Shown here: piece by piece, positions 10,901 through 21,900 of the stretch
Position numbering within the stretch: the first letter of the stretch is position 1
Layout of the letters: each line of letters begins with the position of its first letter
Origin: Hedera helix
Taxonomy: Eukaryota > Streptophyta > Magnoliopsida > Apiales > Araliaceae
NCBI GenBank assembly: GCA_947179155.2
Contig: OX359276.1
Span: 47,075,953 to 47,139,952, forward strand
Length of the DNA: 64,000 nucleotides
Direction of reading: 5' to 3'
Notes under the pieces: generated by a model
The model's input: only the letters and a program-made list of their open reading frames with translations
What the model was told of the DNA's origin: nothing
The model's database searches: none
Translations under genes and position numbers: made by a program

Positions 10901-13900
10901 CTAGTTACTTTCATATTGAATCATTGAAAAAGTAGAATTTCACTAGGGTCTAATATAGTTTCCAACCTTATAAGTCCATACAACAAGAGTTGATTCTCAT
11001 AACAAGCAATGAACTCTCTTTTCACGTTATAAACTTGCAATGTATTTATAACTAAAAGAAGTATGCAGTACAAACAATCTCTCTCTCACTCTCTGTAGAT
11101 GTTAAGCAATCTTTCAACAGATAGATTTTGAAATGATTACATGCAAACCTTCATATAATGAATACTTTTTACATCCTATGTTGGACCGTTGGTCAAGCAT
11201 TCTCGAATCTGTGACCATAGGTGAAATTGTTTACACGTAACATATACCCCACAGGAAGTCTAAAACAAACAAAACAAAGACAACCATTGAAAAGATGCCA
11301 CTACAATATAAGATCCTCCATGTTAGAAGGAGGCCAAAAAAAAAAACAGCTTACCAGTTGGAATACCACAACCAAGAAGGCAAACTTTCTCCAAAGGAGC
11401 TTTTGGATCAATCTTGGCAACACTAACATCATGGACAACAGTGTACTGACTAAAAGTTGAAGTTCCCATGAAATGGTAGAGCGGTTTTCCGTTTATTGAG
11501 AAACGAGTCTTGCGATCACTCATCATAACTCCAACTCCAGTAGCTCCCCTCACTTTTCCACAAAGGTTTGTCTTCCCTGACTTGCAAAACTTGCATTCCC
11601 TGCATTCTGCCTGGTAACAAGGTATAACATGGTCTCCAGGCTGAACTTCAGTCACGCCTTCACCAACACTTTCGACTATTCTGCAATTTTAGTAAAGAAA
11701 ATAAAAATCTAAACCAACATTCACCTTTCATCACCAATGACTCCATACAAACTTCAAGAATGTGACTACGTACCCAGCAGCCTCATGACCAAGAATACAT
11801 GGGAAAAGACCCTCGGGATCCTATAAAAAGATTAAGTGAAATCTTGATCAGAAAACATAAAAATATCAAAACAAGCGGCGACTAAGATATGGAAACTGCA
11901 AAGATGATCTAGGGTGAAAAGAAAAAGGGCAGTCATATAAATCATGTGCATAAATGCTACTTCTTCTATTCGAAAAATATAGGATCAATTTGACTTTTGG
12001 AACTCAATTTGTGATAGTTTCAAATTTAAAACTGATATTAGTTCATTCCATTTTAGAATCTACAATTATGACAATTGTAAACTACGTAAAAAATACTACA
12101 AATTACAAGATTTATTATTTTCAAAAAGTTAATGAATCACATTATTTTTGAATTTATCTCATATTGAGTTTAAAAGGTCAAAATTGATCTTATATAGTTA
12201 TATTCAGGAATGAAGGGAGTACAAATTGACTGTAGAAGGAGATAACAGAATGAAGAATCCCACACTTTTGAAGAACCTAAATCAATAAATAAGAATTCCT
12301 GTCTACTAAATGTCCAAGAAGCACTCCAACAACAAAGCTGGAAGATAATGCCCTTCTTTCTTCCACTTAGTACTCACTCATGAGCCAAAAATACAACCAA
12401 TTTAGTATTTCCAAAAAAATCGATACTAGCATTAGAGTAGGGCTGTCAATGAGCCAAATCTGAACCCTAATTTGACCTGCTCCAATATAATTTATTGAAT
12501 CAAAGCTCCAACTCATTTATTTACTGATTTGTGATAAATTAATCCATTGTGTCAATATTTTTTTAATGGTCCAAGTCATGGATCTAATTTGATTTGGCCC
12601 ACTGATCCACAAAAATATAATAAAAAATCTAGTATATTCCTATTTTCTTACTCTCTGTCTGTAATGAATTGGTTAGCACCAATTCAATCACTTAATCAAT
12701 TGACAGCTGAATGCAGCTAGTTTCAGAAGAGAATTTGGGGAAGAACAGAAATGAGGGAGAATTCAGAAGGAGAAAAGAGAGCAGAACGAGAGATAAATTG
12801 AGGAAGAAGAAAAGTTATCCAATTCATTCCTTCTCGCTACAAAGCAATCCAGGAGATATATACCTTTACATCAGCAACCAAAATGAAATGAAAGAAACGT
12901 GAGCTACCATGTGCACTCAGCCACTGATCCACCACAATGCCACACCAAGCATGTGAAAAGGAATACGAAAAGACAATATAGACCCTGACTAAAGTAATGT
13001 AAAGACTTAACAAACCTTACTATTAATCATCTGTGTTTCCCTTCCATTCCTTACATTCCCTCCCCCTTTAAAACACCCTTGCCCTCAAGGGTGGGGTTTA
13101 TTACAAACAAGAGACTGAAAATATGATGCAAATTTGCTCAGAACAGCAATCAGTATCCTCATTTACATTCCATTTTCAAGCAACTGGATTAGGTTCAAGA
13201 GTTCCTCTGTAGAATCTCCAATGTCAAAGAACTCATCCACCACAGTAATGAGAATGCCATTTTTCACCCATGATATACGTGCATCAAATAGCTCAAAAGG
13301 GAAAAAGGTAGCCGCAACAGAGAAGAGACAGTATGCTGCCTTCTGGTGGGTAAACTTAAGCTTGTCCATTTTGTTCTCTACTACCCACCTTTCAAGAAGT
13401 TTGAGTTCTTCACTTTGTATAAATTGACAACCATTAAAGTCTTCCATTGCCAGCATTAGAAAGTGTGTTGCTAATATTTGATGAAAAGTAGGAAGTATTC
13501 AAGATTCGGGTATTGTCTGCATAGTGCTGCTCTATATTTCTCCTGTTGAACCTGCGTTCCAAATTTGCATGGAATGAACACTTAAGAGAATCCTCAACCT
13601 CTTGGAATATATATTGAGAGTATCTATCTGGATGAACTGAACCATTAGATACCTTCTGTTCCAGGAAATGGCTAGACCATGAATTCTGTTTCCCCAAAAC
13701 CACAGTCACTGTAAAATCACTATGATGAATTCTGTTTCCAGGAAAAGCTAATGCACAAGTAGCCACAACCATGAATATCTGATGGTCCTCTTGTAAACGG
13801 TCCGTGTTTAATATCCGGATATCTACTATCCAAATACGATGCACAAGAGCTACAGGGAAGCTTGTCGACCCATAGTTACTGGCAATTTCAAGACCTTGTA

Positions 13901-16900
13901 TGTCAGACAGTCCTTCATATAGTATGCTTATATTTTTCTTCAAGTTGGTTACCAATTGGGGATTGTCTTTGAGGACATCAATAACAGTAATTGCAGCACT
14001 AGCTAAGTATGGGGGAAACGAAGCAGAAAAGACATAGTCAGAACTGCTAAGATGTTGGTGATCAATGACTCTGGCACTTCTTATGCAGAATCCACCTGGG
14101 TCGAAAACAAGGATGTCTGCCTTTCCACAATAATCTGATTTTACCGTCTTCCATGCGATATGATTCCACTGAGGCACTTGTATTGCTCCTTTCTCTGTTA
14201 CGGTGAGGGCACCACAAGCATTTGCAAAAAGAAGAGCTTCTCTTAGTTTCTTCTCATCCGGATAAATATTCATGTCAGAAGCAACGCTTTTCAGTATCCC
14301 ACCAACAAATGCATCACCAGCACCAGTTGTGTCCACAGGTTTCACTTTAACACCAGGAACTCTACCCTTAAATTGCTTGGTATAATATCTGCAACCCTCT
14401 AACGCTTCGGTTACAAGCAAAAGCTTAAGGTTTGGGTGATAAAGCTTTTTTAAGACCACATTATCATCATTAGGATTGTCACCTCCGGTTAAGAACGAAA
14501 TTTCATCCTCGCTTACCTTGATAACATCTGCTTGGTCCCATATGCTCATTATACCCTCTCGAGCAGCATCTGCATCAGACCTGAATGTAACAAATGCCAG
14601 TGTTGTCCTTGCAGCCGGGTCAAATCGCATGCCAGAGTTATTTACCTTGTTTCGTTTCAAAATGTCAGCTAGCATGTACCCGAATTCATCCTCCCCCACC
14701 TTACCTATGAATGCTGAAGAACCTCCCAATCTTGAGATACCAACAACAACATTAGCAGAAGCATCCACAGAAGTTTTTTTTAAGGCAGGTGCCTCTGCAA
14801 GCGAACCCCCACCAACCGTAGGCACAAAGTCAATCAACATTTCTCCAAAACATATGACCAGTGAGCTCTCTTCCTGTCTCCCTCGACTGGTATTTAAGGT
14901 CAAGTTCTTAAATAGACCTCCACCAGGATCAAAAATAAGAGCAAAAGACTCCATTTCATCAATAACCACTATGTACTCAGTCCTCTTAAATTCACTAACT
15001 AAGAAATTCCAAAAAGTGTTATCAGAGTTTTCTCCACCCAAGAGTGTGTTTTCATTTATTGCTTTCACCTCAAACACAATATTGGACATCTCTAAGATGA
15101 AAACATCAAAGGTTCGACCCCCAGGGTCAAAGACAGCTATCAATCCTTCCTTGTTGTTCAAACCATAAGAAAGAGCAGCTGAAATAGGCTCCTTACTGAT
15201 TTTCTGGACATTAAGACCAACAGTACACCCCTCATCCTTTGTGGCTTGCCTCTGCGCACCATTAAAATAAGCTAGAACAACACTAATCTTATCTTTAATC
15301 ATTGGTGGATAAACTAATTCTTCTGAATCACCTTCTGTGTTCGCATGTAACTTCCTTCCTCTTATTGCCCTTTTATCAAACACATCACCATATCCTTGAT
15401 TCACATATGTTCCACACTGGATAAGTTGGCGATAGTCATCGGGTGGCTTCGGACTAAGCTGATCAACGAATTCATTTTCAAGGACTTGTGAGCACTCTTT
15501 TATGCCTTGATAATTTGCATCATTCGGTTTCTTAGTTAATCCACAAGCAGTAACAGTTGGAATTCCAATCTTACCTCCACTGTCATTGTATTTTGGCTGA
15601 TATTGAGTAGTAATAATGCACACACAATCTTCCTCTTGATTGCAGCCAGCAATAAAAACACTCCAAGTTAAAGTGTCTCTCGTAGGTTTTTCATCAAACA
15701 CCTTACTGGCAAGAGGTAATTCCTTTTTATTTGTATCAAATGCTCCTATCATAGTGTTGTTGGCTAAACTAAGAGAGGAGAATCCATCTCCTGGAAGAGA
15801 GTTTACCTTATCATGAACCCATTGTTCGCAAGCTTGATGGATTGGTGAATTTGAGCCTTCAATTTTAGTCTGAAAACCATCATTAGCTCCAACCTCGGGA
15901 ACAACTGGATCGGCGCCTTCATCCTCAGTTTGATCAATATCCTTTTCATAAACTTCTGACTCCATGATTTCTGTAGCTACACAAAAGCAGTCCTCAGCCT
16001 CCGTATAACCACAGATAAGCACTTTTCGTTCACACTTCAGATTAGATTTAAGGCTAGCTTGCTCGAATTTTTCAGCCATAAAACTCCTCAGTTCTCTTAG
16101 TGATTCCAGAATTTTCTCCAAATAATACTGGTTGTTGGTGGCCATGGTCGCAGGTTCGCCGGCTCTGATACCAATTGTAATGAATTGGTTAGCACCAATT
16201 CAATCACTTAATCAATTGACAGCTGAATGCAGCTAGTTTCAGAAGAGAATTTGGGGAAGAACAGAAATGGGGGAGAATTCAGAAGGAGAAAAGAGAGCAG
16301 AACGAGAGATAAATTGAGGAAGAAGAAAAGTTATCCAATTCATTCCTTCTCGCTACAAAGCAATCCAGGAGATATATACCTTTACATCAGCAACCAAAAT
16401 GAAATGAAAGAAACGTGAGCTACCATGTGCACTCAGCCACTGATCCACCACAATGCCACACCAAGCATGTGAAAAGGAATACGAAAAGACAATATAGACC
16501 CTGACTAAAGTAATGTAAAGACTTAACTACCCTTACTATTAATCATCTGTGTTTCCCTTCCATTCCTTACACTGTCTCAATCAATCGAAATAAGTTAACT
16601 GGCCATTTCTAGGGCCTTTGTTCCTGCTTTCCTATATTCACGTTCTCATCTCTCCATCTCCATCTTTTAAATCAAAATTTATCAGCAAAATGCGTATTGA
16701 TTTTCTCACAATTGTCGCTTGAAGTTGTTATCAGTTTTCCTTAATTTCATCAAAACCGTCAGAGCCGTCACTAGAGTTGTTATTGCGTTAAAGTGTGTAT
16801 CTCTCTACTTATTTAGGTGTTTTGAATCATGTCCTATGAGCTACTTCTCTCTATTCCATTTAGATATGTAATTCATTTTGTGTTTATTTGTGCATGTTAT

Positions 16901-18941
16901 TTGATATGTTACAATTAGGGTCTGATTGTTTTGGCCTTTTCTTGTTTTGGGCTATTTTGGGCCAAGGAATTTGGTTTTTTCTAGTTGATTCTAAATTTGT
17001 GATGATATTTTTTGCTTGCATGTGATTTTAAATCTGGGAAACAATCTCCAGCACCCCATTACAGAGTTGAAATTCTTGTTTGTTCTGTTCCTGAGAGTAC
17101 ATTATCTGTTTAGAAGATGTAAAAAACATTGCTAAATGAATTAAATTGGGTTTAGCAATATTGATTTATTAGTCATGCTCTCAACTTTCTGGATAGAATA
17201 CTTGAACTCTTGTTGAATGTTCAACCTTGAAGGTGACATGACAATGTCTTTCCAAACAGACCCTTCATTTTAATTGGAAGCTATTAATTAATGATGCTAC
17301 TATTATATATATAATTAGCTTAGGATATGGGTAAATTCAGGTATGTCACTCCTTGTTTAGGAGAAGACAATGTATATGGGCTATGTTCAATTGCCCAATT
17401 TTCTTTATGAGAATGTTAGGTAATTTTTCTAGCTTCTTTTTTTAATGTTTTTTTTTTGTTATGTACAATCACAGCATGCCATAACAGTCGCCTAAGTGAT
17501 AGAGTAGATAAAGTGGCAGAAATAAGTAATAAATCACTTGCCAAAGAAATGCAGCAACTTGGCCTTTATACATGGAAATTGTGTTTGTAAATGTATTACA
17601 ACTTTTTCTTTTCTTCTTTTATTTATAAAATACAGATTCTAGCTAAAATGTCTGTTAATACTAGTCAAGTAGCTCCATCCGGTGATGTGTCCACAAGTGA
17701 AATTAGGGAAATTGCTAAAAGAAGACTAACATCAAAAGTTTGGAAGCACTTTAAAAGAGCAAAGAGACAAACTGTTTCTGCAACTTCTATTGTAGTGGTA
17801 TGTAATCATTGCAGTGAAGATCTTGTTGGAAAATCCGGAACTACTCACTTGAAAAACCATTTAAAGAGAAAACATATTGAGTTATTGGATGACTTAGAGA
17901 TGAGTAGTTTTCTTGGTACTCCTAAGCTTAAACCTCATAAATATGATCAAGAGAAAAGTAGGTTGGTTCTAGCAACAATGATAATTAAGCATAACTACCC
18001 CTTGAATATGGTTGAGCAGGAATTGTTTAAAATATATTCTCATGGTTTAAATCCAGAATTTCATATTGTCTCTAGGAATATGGTTAGGTCAGATATCATG
18101 AGTATTCATCAAGCTGAAAAGACAAAGTTATTGAACTTTTTTTATGACCTTTCTTGTAAGTTAACCCTCAGTCCCTCACTACTGACATATAGACTTTAGA
18201 GCACCAAAACTTTGCATACACATGTCTAACTGCTCATTATATTGACGATAATTGGGACTTAAAGAAGAAGATACTAGCACATAAATATATTGAATATCCT
18301 CATGATGGTGAAACTTTGTTCAAGTTTATCTTTGATATAATCTTGGAGTAGAATTTAGAAAAGAAATTGTTTGCAATGGTTGTTGATAATGCTATCGCAA
18401 ATGATGCCATAGGTAGACATTTGAGGAGTTGGCTTCCGGACAATTCATAGCTTTCATTAGGTGGTGACTTGTTTCATGTGCGTTGTAGTTCGCATATACT
18501 CAATTTGATTGTGCAAGATGGGTTGAAAGAACTTAAGGGGCATTTGGAAAAGATTAGAGAAACTATGAGGTATTTAAGGAATGCTTTTGCAAAGCAAAAG
18601 TTTGATAATGCGGTGCTTCAATTTAAGTTGCATACTAAGAAAAAGATACCTATTGATGTCCCAAATAGGTGGAATTCTACTTTCTTGATGCTTGAAGTTG
18701 CAATATACATGAGAGAAACATTGGTTCATTTAGCGGAACTTGATAGGAACTATAAACTCAATCCTAGCCCCCCAGTGCTTCGCCTAGGCCCAAGGCGGCT
18801 AAAAAATCCCTCCAGAAAATTAGGTGAGGCATAGGCGGGCAAGGAGGGACTTAGGCAAAAAAATTAGAGCTGAAAATTTATTATTATTTTTTTTAATAAC
18901 TAGACTACAAAACGACGTGTGAGTCAGATTAGGACATTATT

Positions 18942-18972
<31 letters not shown>

Positions 18973-21900
18973 TATAGAGGGATATAGAGATGAGAACTAT
19001 TAGTTTGTATTTTTTATTATTTGTTTGTGTTTGAACTTTAAACAATTATATGTTTGTGTTTGAACTTTGACATTGACAATATGGATATGTATTTGAAATT
19101 TAAGCAAAGATCTTTATTATCTTTATTATAGATTGTTTTGCTTTATATTATTGTTTTATTTGGATAAATGTAAGATAAAATATTAAAATTGACTTACAAT
19201 AAAAAAAATCGCCTACACCCCCTAGGCGCTAGGCCCCCTCTAGCCGTCTGCCTCTCGTCTAGCGCCTTTTAGAATATTGATCCTAGTGAAGAAGAGTGGG
19301 AAACAACATATGTGATAAAGGATTGCTCGTAAGTGTTTTTTAGTCAACGAAACATTTTAGTGGCACTAAATTTCCAACTTCTAATGTTTTCTTTCCCGAC
19401 ATATGTGAATTGCGACTTCAATTGTCAAAATGGGAAATTAGTGATCATGAATGCTTACGTATGATTGCAGGTCCAATGAGACTTAAATTCGTGACGTATT
19501 GGGATAAGTGTTGTTTAGCTCTAGCCATTGGTGTCATTTTGGATCCAAGGTTCAAGTGTAAAGTCGTAGAGTACTATACAGTGAGATTTACGGTCTAGAT
19601 GAGGCTAGACGCTGTACTAGAAAAGTTCGTGGAGCTTTTACTAATTTGTATCATGAGTACCAGTGATTTCGTAGGAGGAACATTTGATACGAATGGTGGA
19701 AGCCACAATAGTACCAATATCGGCTTGAGTTCTTCCACAAATGATAAGTATAGAGGGTTTGACAAGTTTTGTGAGAAAAATTGTAGTATACAGAGGAAAT
19801 CAGAGTTGGATATGTATTTAGAAGAGCCTAGTTTTCCTAGGACAAAGGACTTCTGTATTTTGCACTGGTGGAAAGTACATAATGCCAAGTATCCGACTCT
19901 AGCAAAAATTGCTAGCGATGTCTAGGCTCTTCCAACGACTACAATTGCATCAAAGTCATCGTTTAGCATTGGTGGAAGAGTTATCGATGAGACGCAAGCC
20001 TCCATGCTTCCGAAGCTTGTAGAGGCATTAATCACAACTGATGATTGGATCGAATCACCAAGCATAACAAGTTAGTTGTTTATAAATTTGTAAATTAGTA
20101 ATAATCTTTAACATTAACGTGTCAATTAATTTTGCTTATTTATTTTTTATAGATGTTGAAGACTTTGTGGGTCAAGTTGAAATCAGGAATTGAGTTTGCT
20201 ATGCGATTCTTGAAAGGTAAATACTACTACTCTAGATTATACTTGTCTGAGCAACTTCCTGTTAAATGAATTTCTAGTGTTTTTCCTCATAGCATTATTC
20301 TGGTATGGTTCCAAGCTGAAGACATGCTTATTGACTGACTGAATACGAACTTCAAGACTTACTTAGTTTCATAGAATACTTACTGTTTCAATAAAATCCT
20401 AATTATGGCTACTGAATACTTGCGGTTTTTTTGTTGTTGGTTTAATGATCTTGTTTTAGTAGTTCATATTATGAATTTAGTAGTTGGTGAATTTAACCTT
20501 AAGCGTGGGATATACCAGATTTAAATGCTCAAGTTTATAGTGCTTTAATCTATCTTATCTTCTTTCAATTACTTGTAACTTAAATGGACAACTTGTACTG
20601 CTTGAAAATGCCTATAGACCTTTGTCACTTTCACAACGGTAATTTTGGTCGAAAGAAATATGGTATCATTTTCTATTGATTTACATGCTGCAATTATTGA
20701 GCAGTAATTACCATAAACACGGTGGTAAAACAACAGCTCTGCCTTTGCTTTGGCATATCTTTTGTGTTTGTGCTTCCACAAACTTTGATGTAAAATGAAC
20801 TTCCAAAAGGAACGTGCTGTTCTTCAATTTTAGTATCTTCAACTTTCTTCTCTTCTGATAATTCGGCTGTTTTTTCCAACTATGTAGCATACTTATTTTC
20901 AATTGCTATCTTCTCAGGTGATTCAGGCTTTTGGATTTCTACAGCCCCTACATGTTCTTCAACCTGCATAATGTTCTTCTAATTGCATACTTTTTCAACT
21001 GCCTAGGGTTTCTGGATCTTGGTAGCTGGTGCTACTTCAATTTCTTTTACTGCTTCAACCTTAACAGGAATATCAACCAATGGTGCAGATAATTTTTTCT
21101 TCCAAAGTTTTAGTTTTATCAGTAGTTTCAGTTTCAAGTGAGATGCATGTTGCTCCAATTCAAGGCTGGTTTTCTTGCTAGTGTTGGCTTCGGAAGGCAG
21201 AAAACAGTTTGGAACTTGATTTACTAGCATTTGTCACGTGGTTGTTTTGATGGTCTTTTCAGATTCTCTATAAGATATGGGCATCCTACCTAGTTCATAG
21301 TTCTAGTTTTAATAAATGTAATTAGTTTGGAACTTGATTTGCTAGTATTTCTCACATGACTGTGTATGTGATTGATTCTTGACGTATATTTGTATAACTA
21401 TGGAGGTAATGTTCCCAAGTACAACCAAGTTATGTAAGTTTTAACTATTTCATCTTTGATCAAACGTTTATATAAATATTGATTTGCTTTAAGTGAATTT
21501 ATATAGATATTTGTATTTATATTATTTTTAGAGAGAGAATGATTTTTGAACATGAAAATTTTTGATTTTTTTGGATAAAGAAAGTGAAAAAAATTAGTGA
21601 GAGAAAGTTTAAAAAAAATTAAGTGAGAAAGTAAAAATTTTGGAGAAAGCAATGACATTTTATAATTAATATAATTGTACAAGTTTTTTTTTTTAAATGG
21701 ATCGATTTGGATCATGAACCGTATTGTAGGATCAAGTAGATCATGGGGCAGATCAATTATCCATTACTTAGTGAATTTGATCCATTATCACACTTGGTGG
21801 ATCATATTGGATCAGAGCATGATTTGCTCTTATATGACCCATTGACAGGCCTACATTAGAGTATTCAATCCGCTACGGAATTTCAGCACATCCACCTAAA

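Larger units (their letters stand above)
12660..16571 (-). mobile_element. Non-autonomous gene-transducing LTR retrotransposon
   Basis: The two 396-bp LTRs differ at only 3 positions and are bounded by TG...CA. A perfect 5-bp target duplication CTGTC lies at 12655-12659 and 16572-16576. On the minus strand the order is 5' LTR, a 2-nt gap, primer site TGGTATCAGAGCC, a 903-codon ORF starting 16 nt after the primer site, a short second ORF, a polypurine tract, and the 3' LTR. No protease, reverse transcriptase, RNase H or integrase is recognisable. The body consists of fragments of unrelated host genes (see the ORF entries). The high LTR identity points to a recent insertion; it must have been mobilised in trans. 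It is nested in the hAT element, so it is younger than that insertion. Confidence 0.95.
12438..21853 (+). mobile_element. hAT transposon, 9.4 kb, with nested insertions
   Basis: The left end TAGGGCTGTCAATGAGCC and the reverse-complemented right end TAGGCCTGTCAATGGGTC form hAT-type terminal inverted repeats. They are flanked by perfect 8-bp duplications CATTAGAG (12430-12437 and 21854-21861). Subterminal regions share GGATC-rich motifs. Inside, from left to right: an LTR retrotransposon (12660-16571), a decayed hAT transposase (17648-20075) with a nested 512-bp element, and a degenerate acidic reading frame on the minus strand (20694-21230). Without the LTR element (3912 bp plus 5-bp TSD) and the 512-bp insertion, the hAT is about 5 kb. 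It lies wholly in GSNOR intron 2, transposase antisense to GSNOR. Confidence 0.92.

Noticed and set aside
12711..12902. 63-codon open frame, with a copy at 16227-16418
   Set aside because: The two are the same LTR sequence; no evidence of a protein.
14187..14876. Functional fructokinase gene
   Set aside because: Although DTTGAGDAFVGG is present, the N-terminal context is foreign and about 70 residues are missing in the middle; it is a captured fragment inside an LTR element.
14476..15168. 230-codon plus-strand open frame
   Set aside because: It is antisense to the HSP70/fructokinase part of the chimeric ORF and has no family resemblance; a shadow frame.
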